Source: Montanilutibacter psychrotolerans
Lineage (GTDB): Bacteria; Pseudomonadota; Gammaproteobacteria; Xanthomonadales; Xanthomonadaceae
Direction of reading: 5' to 3'
NCBI RefSeq assembly: GCF_003719825.1
Contig: NZ_RIBS01000004.1
Coordinates: 62,001 to 126,000 of the forward strand
DNA: 64,000 nt
The notes beneath the pieces were generated by a model that made no database searches, was not told the DNA's origin, and worked only from the letters and a program-made list of their open reading frames with translations. Each line of letters begins with the position of its first letter. Positions within the stretch are counted from its first letter, which is position 1. Below are positions 18,125 to 26,147 of this stretch, piece after piece. Both the position numbers and the translations under genes were made by a program.

Positions 18125-18131
18125 CGTCGAA

Positions 18132-18137
18132 ACGATA
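18132..18137 (-). promoter_or_regulatory. -10 element placing the PlsC-like start at the mRNA 5' end
   Basis: TATCGT on the minus strand ends 7 bases before ATG 18124. If used, the transcript begins at the start codon. No Shine-Dalgarno sequence is visible. Confidence 0.4.
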
Positions 18138-18295
18138 CCGGAGGGGCCTCCAATCGCGAAACGCCACGTGATGCGCCGCCGGACGGGGTTCAGGCCCGCG
18201 CGTCGCGTGGCGACGCGCGAAATGGCCACGACAGGCCACGGGACCGGCGGTTGCGCCATGCCGGGCGGGGCTTGCGGCCGGTCGCGGGGTGCGGA

Positions 18296-18763
18296 TCAGC
18301 GCGCGTTGCCGCGCTCCACCACGGCCAGGGTGATGCGGGAAATGCAGATCAACCGGCCGCCATCGTCCTCGATGCGGATTTCCCAGACCTGGGTGCGCCC
18401 GCCGACGTGAAGCGGCCGCGCGGTACCGGTGACCACGCCCTGGCGCACGGCGCGCAGGTGGTTGGCGTTGATCTCGATCCCGACACAGATCCGTCCGTCG
18501 CCGATGCAGAGGTTGCCGGCGCTACTGCCCAGGGTTTCGGCCAGCAGCACCGACGCGCCGCCGTGCAGCAGTCCATACGGCTGGCGGGTGCGTTCGTCGA
18601 CGGGCATGGTCGCGCGCACGTAGTCGGCGCCGACTTCAGTGAACACGATGCCCAACGGCTCCATCGCAGTGCCCTGCGAGAGCGCGTTGAGCTGGTCGGG
18701 GGTGGGGTTGCCGCGGAACAGTGCGGCGGAGGGGGCGGTACTGGTTTCGGTGGTGTCTGTCAT
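18296..18763 (-). CDS. Hotdog-fold thioesterase (YdiI/PaaI type)
   Basis: A 155-residue acyl-CoA thioesterase of the YdiI/MenI group. The diagnostic run is PYGLLHGGASVLLAETLGS, with the HGG turn and the catalytic glutamate, followed by GIEINANHLRAVRQG. A C-terminal beta-sheet segment reads TQVWEIRI. Relatives hydrolyse 1,4-dihydroxy-2-naphthoyl-CoA or aryl-CoA esters; the substrate here is not defined. The ATG at 18763 has a TATCGT hexamer 6 bases upstream and no ribosome binding site, so the mRNA may be leaderless. The next gene on the strand, PlsC-like, is 171 bp downstream. Confidence 0.92.
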   Translation of the reverse strand: MTDTTETSTAPSAALFRGNPTPDQLNALSQGTAMEPLGIVFTEVGADYVRATMPVDERTRQPYGLLHGGASVLLAETLGSSAGNLCIGDGRICVGIEINANHLRAVRQGVVTGTARPLHVGGRTQVWEIRIEDDGGRLICISRITLAVVERGNAR

Positions 18764-18769
18764 CGCACC

Positions 18770-18775
18770 ACGATA
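18770..18775 (-). promoter_or_regulatory. -10 element of the thioesterase gene (leaderless arrangement)
   Basis: The minus strand reads TATCGT, 6 bases before ATG 18763. It is the same hexamer and nearly the same spacing as at the PlsC-like gene. Confidence 0.4.
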
Positions 18776-18879
18776 ACGGAGCGGCTCAGCCGGCGACCAG
18801 CGCACTGCGCGAGGGGAGGGGCGCGCAGCGCGCCGGTCGGGACTGGTGACAGGGGGCCATGCGGGATCCGCCTGGCGAA

Positions 18880-19074
18880 TTACGCGAAACGGAAGCGCGG
18901 CTGGGCCCATTCGGTGGTGTAGCGACGGTTGCTGGCATAGCCGCTGCTGTTGCCGTAGCCGACGCCGAAATCGCGCTGGCGGTGGATGTGGCGGATCGGG
19001 GCGGCAACGGCGGCCGGACGCGCGGTGTTGGTGGTGGTGACGACGGTGCGGTTGGACAGGTTCTGGACGTTCAT
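18880..19074 (-). CDS. Small 64-residue protein of unknown function
   Basis: Supported as a gene by an excellent GAGGA ribosome binding site six bases before the ATG and by a composition unlike random GC-rich reading frames. The N-terminal third is Thr/Asn/Val-rich (NRTVVTTTNTARP), then there is a basic His/Arg stretch (IRHIHRQRD) and a Gly/Ser/Tyr/Arg-rich C-terminus ending in PRFRFA. No signal peptide, cysteine or membrane segment is present. A 20-bp dyad (19114-19133) lies 40 bp upstream. I do not recognise the family. A small regulator, an RNA-binding protein or a peptide precursor are all possible. Confidence 0.7.
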   Translation of the reverse strand: MNVQNLSNRTVVTTTNTARPAAVAAPIRHIHRQRDFGVGYGNSSGYASNRRYTTEWAQPRFRFA

Positions 19075-19113
19075 GGCGATTCCTCGGGGGGCTGGGGGTC
19101 GGTGCGTCTTGGT

Positions 19114-19133
19114 GTGTTGGTAAAGTACAACAC
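19114..19133. promoter_or_regulatory. Operator-like dyad upstream of the 64-residue gene
   Basis: GTGTTGGTAAAGTACAACAC has perfect 6-bp outer arms (GTGTTG/CAACAC) and an inner GTA-AAG-TAC. It is A/T-richer than its surroundings and lies at a promoter position for the small gene. The size and form resemble TetR-type operators. No regulator gene is adjacent. Confidence 0.4.
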
Positions 19134-19140
19134 CAGATCA

Positions 19141-19565
19141 ATTCCGCCATGGGCCAGAAGTCACCCCACCGAAGGCACCCTTGTCCGAGGGCCTCGCCGG
19201 GCCAGCAGCAGCCGGGCGGAACAGCCTTTGAGATGCGCCGAGAGCCGCCCAGGTTGCCGTGACCGATGGCAGGGGCATGGCCTTGGGAGGCGCGGCGCTG
19301 CGCGGCCGCCCGCTCCCCGGTCGGAGCGTGACGTGGCGCCGCCTGGAGGACGGGGGACCAGCCCGGGGCCGAGGGCCCTGAGGGCTGTGCGACGCAGGGG
19401 CTCGGCCACCCGAGGGAAGTCCGCTCCGGGTCGGAGCGCGGCGTGGCATCGCTTGGAGGACGCGGGGCCAGGCCGCGCCGATGGCGCCTTGGGGTCAGCG
19501 GCACCGGGCGATTCGACCGCCCGAGGGGCCCGCCCGCTCCCGGTCGGAGCGTGGCGTGGCGTGGC
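19141..19565. repeat. Non-coding stretch with tandem ~111-bp hairpin repeats
   Basis: There is no credible gene in this 425-bp stretch. A core of about 62 bp beginning CCGCTCC..GGTCGGAGCG occurs three times: at 19310, 19421 and 19534, so the spacing is 111 and 113 bp. Each core opens with a hairpin (CGCTCC/GGAGCG; 7-bp stem in the middle copy) followed by TGGCG..GGAGGA..GGGG(C)CAGG. The third core runs to about 19594 and covers the stop and last codons of the PLD gene, so the other two look like copies of that gene's 3' end plus its terminator. Before 19310 I see nothing clear. Confidence 0.65.
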
Positions 19566-21518
19566 TTAGAGAATGGGGGCCAGGCCCGCGCCGAACGCGG
19601 TGAAGATGCGCGTGGTCAGGCCTTTGAGGCCCAGCCGCACTTCCGGAAAGTCCCCGACCGGCCGGTAGCAGGCGCGGAATCCGGGCGCATTGGGCGGCAA
19701 CGGCTGCGGGCAGGCCGGTCCGGGCACGAATTCGTAGCTGGTGGCGTAGCGCACCGGCCACAAGTCGAACAACGGCAGTTGCTCGGACGCCTTGGACAGC
19801 GAGTACTCCAGACCGGAGAACACCGGCGGCTTGTCGCGCCGCGCGATCACCCAGGAGTTGGCCGGGGCGATGTCACGGCGGATGCTCTGGGCCAGCGCGC
19901 GCGCGAAGTCCGGGTCGGCAATGACCACCGCGCTCTCGGTGTTGTAGTCGTCGCCGCGCGGATCGAAATTGTGGGTGCCGATGACGCCCACTCGCTCATC
20001 GATCACCAGCGACTTGGCGTGCAGGCCCACGCGAACGCCACCGCGTCGCAGCGGCACCGGGCGGTTGGCACCGGACGAGCCATAGCGCAGCGCGCCGTAC
20101 TCGCGCGACAGGGGCGCGCGATAGGTGCCGTTGCCGTACACGCTGCGGCGGTCACGACGGGCGCGGCCCGCGCGCTTCGCACCGGCAACCGGTGCGGCGT
20201 GTTCATTGCCGGACCCGACAGGTGGGGGCTCGGGCAGCTCGCCGGCAGGCTTCTCGATGTCCATCGGCACGTCACGCGGAAACGGCTTGAACTCGTAGAT
20301 GTGGAAGCCGAACTCGCGCAGATAGCGGCGCTTGTACTTGTACGACAGCGCGTAGGCGATGAACGCGTCGGTTGCGGCCAGGCTGTTGGTGGAAACCACC
20401 ACGCGCGGTGCGCGTTCGCGCTGGTGCAGGTCGCGGAACATCTGCTGCGCCGGCTTGGACAGCACCAGGTACGGCGTCTGCAGCAGCACCTCCTCGTGCG
20501 CCGATTCGATCAGGCCGCGCAACGAACGCGATGCCAACGCGCCACTGCCACCGTCATCGGCGTGCTTGGACGGACCGTCGGTGACGTAGTCGACCGCGCC
20601 GACCGGCAATGCGTGGTCGGCCAGGCGCTGGCGCACCAATGCCGCGTCGCTGGCTTCCTCGCGCATCGTCTGCGCGCGCCTGGGACGGGCGAAGTGCGGT
20701 GCCGGTACCGGCGGCACGCCCGCGTCCAGCAGGCGTCGCCCAACATCGGTCAGGTGCTCGACGCGCACGCTGCGGCCGTCGTTCCAGAACTGCTCGAAGT
20801 CGGCTTCCATCGTGCGCGCTGCTGGGCCGGCGACCAGCAGATCCCGGTCGCGGAAGTTGTATTCCGGGTCCCAGTCGTAATAGTCGTCCTGGTAGTTGCG
20901 CCCGCCGGTGACGCCCACTGCGCCATCGACCAGCAGCAGTTTGGTGTGCATGCGCTGGTTGAGTTTGCGCCAGCAGCACGCGGCAGCGAGGGCGTACTGC
21001 GGATAGCTGGTGCGCGCGCGGTTGAACATCGGGTTGTACACGCGCAGCTCGAAGTTGCGATGCACCCCAGCCAGCGCGGCCAGCGTGTCGACATGCTCGA
21101 GCGCGGCCAGCTGGTCGATCAGCACGCGCACGCGCACGCCCCGCCGGGCGGCCGCCAGCAGCTCGTCGAGCACCAGTTGGCCAGAATCGTCCTCGTAGAA
21201 GATGTACGTCTGCAGATCGATCGCGGTGGTCGCGCTACGCAGCAGGTTGATACGCGCCAGCAACGCGTCCCGCCCCCGGTCGAGGATCAGCGCGTAATGG
21301 CGTGGCGCGGCTTCGCTGGATTCGACGAAGGCGCGCGCGGCCAGTTCGCGCAGCGGCGACGGCTGCGCGCAGGCGTCGTGGCGATCGCAGTCGACCTGCG
21401 TCGGGCGTGCCGCCTCGGCGATTGCAGCGGCACGGTCGCGCTGCGCCGGCGACAGCGTCGCGCACGCCGACAGCGTGGTCGCCAGCACGATGGCCAGCAC
21501 GCGTGCGAACAGGTTCAT
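19566..21518 (-). CDS. Phospholipase D-family lipoprotein (cardiolipin synthase-like)
   Basis: A 650-residue protein with two HKD active-site motifs: HTKLLLVD with His191 and HAKSLVID with His500, each followed by a conserved GxxN/HNFD segment. The N-terminus has a signal peptide with lipobox LSAC, so it is an envelope lipoprotein rather than a membrane-embedded Cls. It probably transfers or hydrolyses phosphatidyl groups, as in the periplasmic PLD-like proteins of this group. An Arg/Pro-rich insert precedes the second HKD. The ATG at 21518 overlaps the upstream YceI stop (ATGA). Three hairpin repeats follow the stop. Whether it makes cardiolipin is unproven. Confidence 0.88.
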   Translation of the reverse strand: MNLFARVLAIVLATTLSACATLSPAQRDRAAAIAEAARPTQVDCDRHDACAQPSPLRELAARAFVESSEAAPRHYALILDRGRDALLARINLLRSATTAIDLQTYIFYEDDSGQLVLDELLAAARRGVRVRVLIDQLAALEHVDTLAALAGVHRNFELRVYNPMFNRARTSYPQYALAAACCWRKLNQRMHTKLLLVDGAVGVTGGRNYQDDYYDWDPEYNFRDRDLLVAGPAARTMEADFEQFWNDGRSVRVEHLTDVGRRLLDAGVPPVPAPHFARPRRAQTMREEASDAALVRQRLADHALPVGAVDYVTDGPSKHADDGGSGALASRSLRGLIESAHEEVLLQTPYLVLSKPAQQMFRDLHQRERAPRVVVSTNSLAATDAFIAYALSYKYKRRYLREFGFHIYEFKPFPRDVPMDIEKPAGELPEPPPVGSGNEHAAPVAGAKRAGRARRDRRSVYGNGTYRAPLSREYGALRYGSSGANRPVPLRRGGVRVGLHAKSLVIDERVGVIGTHNFDPRGDDYNTESAVVIADPDFARALAQSIRRDIAPANSWVIARRDKPPVFSGLEYSLSKASEQLPLFDLWPVRYATSYEFVPGPACPQPLPPNAPGFRACYRPVGDFPEVRLGLKGLTTRIFTAFGAGLAPIL

Positions 21519-22159
21519 GGTGATGCTTCCTGCAGCCGCAGGCGCAGGTCGAAGCGCACCGGGTTGGCCAACGCGAAGCGCCACCCGTCGAGACCGTAGT
21601 CGTCACGACTGATCACGCCGCTGGCGACGACGTCGCAGCCCACGCCGGGGTCCGCACAGCCGGCAGGCTGCAGCGCGAACGACTCGTTCCGCCGTACACC
21701 GTGCAGCGTCAGGACGCCGCGCAGGCGTCCGCCATCGCGGGCGAGGCGTCGCGGGTGGGGCTCGGAGACGAATTCGATCATCGGGTAACGCTGGGCATCA
21801 AAGAAATTCTCGCCGCGCGCAAGCGCGGTGTAACGCTCGGAACCGGCCACCACCACGTCGGCGCTGGCGAGCCGGATCCGGACTTGTTGGCGGCCGTCGG
21901 GCAACCGGACGACCTCGCCGTCGTAACGCGGGAACGCGCCGCTGACGCGCAGTCCCCAGCGCGTGCGCAGCTCGAAACCGAATCGACTGCGCACCGGGTC
22001 GATGCGTAACGAATCGATGCGCACCGGTTCCGTATGCAGCGGCGCGACACGTGGCGGCGCCGGACTGGAAGGCTGCTGTGCGTGCAGGCGCGCTGCCGAA
22101 ACCAGTCCGACCAGCGCGAACGATACGGCGATGAGCGTGAAGCGCAAGCCTTGTGTCAC
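21515..22159 (-). CDS. YceI-family periplasmic protein
   Basis: A 214-residue protein with an N-terminal signal peptide (cleavage likely after LHA, near residue 28) and a YceI-like lipocalin beta-barrel. Recognisable blocks are SRFGFELRTRWGLRVSGAF, SERYTALARGENFFDAQRYP, and LTLHGVRRNESFAL, the last two corresponding to the F-D-x-x-x-Y-P and TLxG-V family patterns. Relatives bind isoprenoid or amphiphilic ligands. The GTG start (22159) overlaps the sixA stop as GTGA, and the stop overlaps the PLD start as ATGA, so sixA-yceI-pld is one coupled operon. Confidence 0.85.
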   Translation of the reverse strand: MTQGLRFTLIAVSFALVGLVSAARLHAQQPSSPAPPRVAPLHTEPVRIDSLRIDPVRSRFGFELRTRWGLRVSGAFPRYDGEVVRLPDGRQQVRIRLASADVVVAGSERYTALARGENFFDAQRYPMIEFVSEPHPRRLARDGGRLRGVLTLHGVRRNESFALQPAGCADPGVGCDVVASGVISRDDYGLDGWRFALANPVRFDLRLRLQEASP

Positions 22160-22632
22160 GGCCACCAGAACGCGCTGAGTTGGGCGACGCCCGGTTCCAG
22201 CGCGGCATCGGCCGGCACCGACAGCACCGCGATCGCGGCCGGCGGCATGCCGCGGTAATCGCCGGACTGGCCGCTGTGCAGCAGCGCGGCCAGGCGTTCG
22301 AAGCCCGGGTTGTGCCCGACCAGCATCAGCCGGCCCACCTCGGCGTTGGCGTCGGCCAGCGCGATCAGGGTGCCCGGGCTGGCTTCGTAGATCGACGGTT
22401 CGATGCGCTGGTCGACATAACCCACCGCCCCCAGCACCGCCTCCAGCGTCTCCCGCGCGCGGCGCGACGGCGAGCACAGCACGCTGTCGGGCACGAGGTT
22501 GTTCGCTACCAGCCAACGCCCTGCCGCCTCCGCTTCGGCAAGCCCCTCGGCCGACAGGGGACGGTCGAGATCGGCCTGCCCGTTGGCGGCGGGTTCGGCG
22601 TGGGCGTGGCGGAGCAGGATCAGTTCGCGCAT
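22156..22632 (-). CDS. sixA: Phosphohistidine phosphatase SixA
   Basis: A 158-residue histidine phosphatase of the phosphoglycerate-mutase-like superfamily. The N-terminal motif LILLRHAHAEP holds the catalytic Arg-His. LCSPSRRARETLEA and LMLVGHNPGFERL supply the second arginine and histidine, matching the SixA subgroup. E. coli SixA removes phosphate from His-phosphorylated signalling domains (ArcB HPt, PTS-Ntr). It is the first gene of a coupled operon with yceI and pld. A ParA-like gene lies 104 bp upstream on the same strand. The role of SixA with envelope proteins is not obvious. Confidence 0.93.
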   Translation of the reverse strand: MRELILLRHAHAEPAANGQADLDRPLSAEGLAEAEAAGRWLVANNLVPDSVLCSPSRRARETLEAVLGAVGYVDQRIEPSIYEASPGTLIALADANAEVGRLMLVGHNPGFERLAALLHSGQSGDYRGMPPAAIAVLSVPADAALEPGVAQLSAFWWP

Positions 22633-22735
22633 GTCAGGTCCGGGTTGGGAAAGGGGTGTTGGTGGGCGTGGAACGGTTGGAACGGTGCGGTGGGGCGGTC
22701 GCGGCGGGGCTGCAGGGCCGCGTCGTCCCGATCGC

Positions 22736-23365
22736 CTACTTGCGCAGCCACCTCAGCAGCGGCGCCCAGTCGGCCTGATGTTCGCGCACCTGCGCGGAGT
22801 GGTAGTCGAACAGACTTTTGCCCAGTGCGGTCATCACCACGTAGGCCTGGCTGTCGCGCAGTTGCGCGACCAACGGGTACGGCCACTGCCGGAGCAGGTC
22901 GACGGACTGCTGCGAGGCGTGCGTCCAGGGCTTGAGCTTGTTGCCCAGCAGCCCCACCCGCAGCGCGCCTTTGCGCACCCGCGGGTGGCGGGCCAGCGAG
23001 TCCAGGAACGGCACGGTCGCCTCGATGTCGAGCGTCGACGGCTGGATCGGCACGATCACCGCATCGGCGAGGTCGAGGAACACCTCCAGCTCCTCGGCCA
23101 TCGCCCCGGCCGGCGCGTCGATGACCAACCGCTGGGTGTCGGCCGGCAGCTGCCGGTTCCAGCCCTTGCGGCGGGTGCCGTCGAGCGGCAGCACGGCCGA
23201 TTCGAGCGCCGCACGGCGCTGCGCCCAGCGGGTCGAGGAGTTCTGCGGGTCGGCGTCGACGAGCGCGGTCTGCAGGCCCTCCAGCGCCGACTGCGCGGCA
23301 AGGTGGGTGGCAATCGTGGTCTTGCCGACACCGCCCTTGGAACTGGCCACCAGCACGGTCTTCAT
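22736..23365 (-). CDS. Orphan ParA-family ATPase
   Basis: A 209-residue ParA/MinD-type P-loop ATPase. The deviant Walker A is SSKGGVGKTT near the N-terminus, Walker A' is ALVDADPQNSSTRW, and Walker B is VIDAPAG. No ParB gene or parS-like site is nearby, so it is probably not the chromosome-partition ParA. Orphan members of this family position chemotaxis arrays, flagella, carboxysomes or other cargo. The start at 23365 gives MKTVLVASSKGG, the family N-terminus; upstream in-frame codons add non-conserved residues. Cargo is unknown. Confidence 0.88.
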   Translation of the reverse strand: MKTVLVASSKGGVGKTTIATHLAAQSALEGLQTALVDADPQNSSTRWAQRRAALESAVLPLDGTRRKGWNRQLPADTQRLVIDAPAGAMAEELEVFLDLADAVIVPIQPSTLDIEATVPFLDSLARHPRVRKGALRVGLLGNKLKPWTHASQQSVDLLRQWPYPLVAQLRDSQAYVVMTALGKSLFDYHSAQVREHQADWAPLLRWLRK

Positions 23366-23473
23366 GCGCCCGCCTCGATCCGGTTGGAGATCGCAGGTTA
23401 ACCCAGCCCCGACGAAGCGGCCATTGCCGCGCGGGGGCGCGGCCAACCCGCACCCGGAATCGCGCCAGCCGGC

Positions 23474-24382
23474 CTATCCCTGCACCAGCCACGCCCACAG
23501 CGGCAGCGTGCCCAGCGACAACAGCAGGCCGTAGCCGACCATCGCCGCGGCCAGGCGCGGGGCCAGGTTGTGGGCGATGGCGAGCGCGCCGGCAGTCACC
23601 ATCGACGGCATCGCCGACTCCAGCACCGCGGTCCGCGCGGCCTCGCCGTGCAGGCCCAGCGCCGGCAGCATCGCCCAGGCCAGCGCCGGCAACACGAGCA
23701 GCTTGAGCGCCAATCCGGCCGCGAGCGGGCCCAGTTCCTCGCGCGGCAAGGTCAGCCGCACCGACAGGCCGATGGTCAGCATCGCCAGCGGCAACAGCGC
23801 GTCGGACAGGCGCTGCAGGCCGCCGGCGATCCAGCTTGGTGGCTCGTTGGGCATCACCGTGAACCCCAGCGCCAACGCCCACAACGGCGGAAACCCCAGC
23901 ACCCGCCGCAGCATCGTGCGCGGGCCCGGCACCACGTCGCCTCCGTAGCGCGCCAGCACCCACAGGCCGAAGGTCGACAGGATCAGGAACGCGCCGAACT
24001 GGTCGTACACCACCGCGTAGGGCAGCGCGTGTTCACCGATCAGGGCGCGCGTCAGCGGGTACCCCAGGAAACTGGTATTGCCCAGCGCGACGGTCAACAG
24101 CAGCACGGCGTGCTCGTCCCGTCGCAGCGTGATCAACCGCCCCACCAATCCGACCAGCGGCACCGTCGCGACCAGCAGCAACCACGGCACCGCGGCCACG
24201 CCCAGCAGCGCCGGCTCCAGCTGCAGGCGCGGTGCGTAGCGCAGGACCGCCGCCGGCAGGCACACGTACAGCACCACCAGGTTGAGGGTCTGGGCGGCGT
24301 TCTCCGGCAACACCCTAAGGCGCTGGAACAGGTAACCCAGCACCAGCATCGCCAGCACCAGCGCAAATGCGTCGAGGGCCAT
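23474..24382 (-). CDS. AEC-family transporter (auxin efflux carrier type)
   Basis: An inner-membrane secondary transporter of 302 residues with about ten hydrophobic helices in two inverted halves. Family features include the N-terminal LGYLFQRLRVLPENAAQTLNL, the central GNTSFLGYPL helix break, and a C-terminal half with LAMLTIGLSVRL and ESAMPSMVTAGALA. Bacterial members export or import carboxylates such as malate. The ATG at 24382 is chosen over an in-frame GTG three codons upstream. It is divergent from the AAA ATPase gene over 150 bp. The substrate cannot be inferred. Confidence 0.9.
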   Translation of the reverse strand: MALDAFALVLAMLVLGYLFQRLRVLPENAAQTLNLVVLYVCLPAAVLRYAPRLQLEPALLGVAAVPWLLLVATVPLVGLVGRLITLRRDEHAVLLLTVALGNTSFLGYPLTRALIGEHALPYAVVYDQFGAFLILSTFGLWVLARYGGDVVPGPRTMLRRVLGFPPLWALALGFTVMPNEPPSWIAGGLQRLSDALLPLAMLTIGLSVRLTLPREELGPLAAGLALKLLVLPALAWAMLPALGLHGEAARTAVLESAMPSMVTAGALAIAHNLAPRLAAAMVGYGLLLSLGTLPLWAWLVQG

Positions 24383-24497
24383 CGCAATCACGGCAGGGGA
24401 GGAACGCCATCGTCGCCATTGATCGGCGCCGGCTCAAGCGCCGGACCGGGAAGCGCCACAGCGGTGCCCGGGCCCGCCGGCCACCGCGGGCGCCCGC

Positions 24498-24503
24498 TAT
24501 CAT
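24498..24503 (+). promoter_or_regulatory. -10 element of the AAA ATPase gene
   Basis: TATCAT (5 of 6) lies 29 bp before ATG 24533, giving a 5' UTR near 22 bases. The corresponding -35 region is GC-rich and weak. Confidence 0.4.
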
Positions 24504-24532
24504 CGCCAGCCCGAACCCGATTTCCCCGCGCG

Positions 24533-26062
24533 ATGAGTGAGCTGCAGGACCTGGTTGCGCTGATCCGCGCCAACACCCCCTTGATCGTGATCGAGACCCG
24601 CGACGAGGCACGCGTGGTCGAACTGCTGCGGCAGGCGATGATGCAGGTCTGGCGCGCGATGTACCGCTGGTCGATCACCGAAGGCCTGCGCCGCATCGAC
24701 CTGGACCACGAGGACCCGCCCGAAGGAGCGCCCGACGTCTCCAGCACCCTGCTGGCGATCCGCGACGCCAGCCAGCGCGGCATCTACCTGCTGTTCGACA
24801 TGCACCCTTACCTGGGCTCGGCGATGACCCAGCGCCAGCTGCGCGACCTGATCCAGCGCCGCGGCAGCGAGCCGCACGTGATGGTGCTGGTGGGCCACAA
24901 GGTCGAGCTGCCGGTCGATCTGGACTCGCTGGCCGTGCGCTATCGCCCCAGCCTGCCCGACGCCAACGCGCGACTGAAGATCGTCCGCGAAGAAGCGCAG
25001 GCCTATGCCCGCGAGAACGGCGGCCGCCGCGTCGAGATCGACGGCGAGGCGATCACCCAGATCGTGCGCAACCTGCGCGGGCTCGACCCGATCGACGTGC
25101 GGCGCATCACCCGCCACCTGATCTACCACGACGGTGCGCTGGGCCCGGACGATCTGCCGCAGTTGGCCAAGCTCAAGTTCGAACTGCTCAACCGCAGCGG
25201 CCACCTGCACTACGAGTACGACCGGGCGAGCCTGCACGACGTCGCCGGCGCCCGTCGTCTCAAGCGCTGGATCGAGCAGCGCCGCTCGGTGTTCGCCGTC
25301 ACCGACCAGCCGCTCGCCATTGCCGGCGAAGGCGCCGGTGCGGCGCCCGCCCCCTATCGGCTCGAACCGCCGCGCGGCGTGCTGCTGCTGGGCGTGCAGG
25401 GTTGCGGCAAGTCGATGTTGGCCAAGGCGGTTGCGCAGGGCTTCGGCGTGCCGCTGGTGCGACTGGATTTCGGCGCGCTGTACAACAAGTTCCACGGCGA
25501 GACCGAGAAGAACCTGCGCGAGGCGCTGTTTGCCGCCGAGCAGCTCGAGCCGTGCGTGCTGTGGATGGACGAGATCGAGAAGGGCCTGGCTGCCGATGAG
25601 GGCAACGGCGATGGCGGCGTGTCGCGGCGCGTCCTGGGCTACCTGCTGACCTGGATGGCCGAGCACCGCGCGCGCGTGTTCCTGGTGGCCACCGCCAACC
25701 AGGTCGATGCGCTGCCGGCCGAACTGTTGCGCAAGGGCCGCTTCGACGAGACGTTCTTCGTGGATCTGCCCGATGCGTCCACGCGCGTCGAGCTGTTCAC
25801 CCTGCACCTGGCCAAGCGTGGCCTGCCCGTGGCGGGCTTCGATCTGGACGCCCTGGCCGCGGCCAGCGACGGCTTCTCCGGCGCCGAGATCGAACAGGCG
25901 ATCGTGTCGGGCCTGTATGCCGCGCACGCCAGCGGCGCGCCGCTGTCGGAGTTCACCCTGCGCGCCGAACTCAAGCAGACCCGGCCGCTGTCGGTGCTGA
26001 TGGCCGAACAGGTCGAAGGCCTGCGCGAATGGGCACGCAGCCGCACGGTGCCGGCGGACTGA
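24533..26062 (+). CDS. Ycf46-type AAA ATPase
   Basis: A 509-residue cytoplasmic ATPase. The N-terminal 250 residues form a non-catalytic domain with a degenerate P-loop-like fold (TPLIVIETRDEARVVELL at the start is typical for this group). The C-terminal AAA module carries Walker A GVQGCGKS (residues 287-294), Walker B VLWMDEIEKG with Asp346-Glu347, sensor 1 VATANQVDALP, and the arginine-finger region ELLRKGRFDETFFVDLP. This is the arrangement of cyanobacterial/plastid Ycf46 proteins, linked to CO2 or photosynthesis regulation there but of unknown role in proteobacteria. It stands alone between divergent AEC and convergent TPR genes. Confidence 0.9.
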   Translation: MSELQDLVALIRANTPLIVIETRDEARVVELLRQAMMQVWRAMYRWSITEGLRRIDLDHEDPPEGAPDVSSTLLAIRDASQRGIYLLFDMHPYLGSAMTQRQLRDLIQRRGSEPHVMVLVGHKVELPVDLDSLAVRYRPSLPDANARLKIVREEAQAYARENGGRRVEIDGEAITQIVRNLRGLDPIDVRRITRHLIYHDGALGPDDLPQLAKLKFELLNRSGHLHYEYDRASLHDVAGARRLKRWIEQRRSVFAVTDQPLAIAGEGAGAAPAPYRLEPPRGVLLLGVQGCGKSMLAKAVAQGFGVPLVRLDFGALYNKFHGETEKNLREALFAAEQLEPCVLWMDEIEKGLAADEGNGDGGVSRRVLGYLLTWMAEHRARVFLVATANQVDALPAELLRKGRFDETFFVDLPDASTRVELFTLHLAKRGLPVAGFDLDALAAASDGFSGAEIEQAIVSGLYAAHASGAPLSEFTLRAELKQTRPLSVLMAEQVEGLREWARSRTVPAD

Positions 26063-26098
26063 GCGACGCGTCGCGGGACGTGGGAAGACCGCGGCCGG

Positions 26099-26117
26099 AG
26101 CCAACCGGCTCTTGGCT
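26099..26117. terminator. Terminator candidate between convergent genes
   Basis: AGCCAA and TTGGCT form a 6-bp stem with a 7-base loop in the 85-bp gap between the AAA ATPase and the TPR-oxygenase genes. There is no T-run. Confidence 0.4.
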
Positions 26118-26147
26118 GCCCAGTGCCCCGCACCGCCCGCGTCTGCC

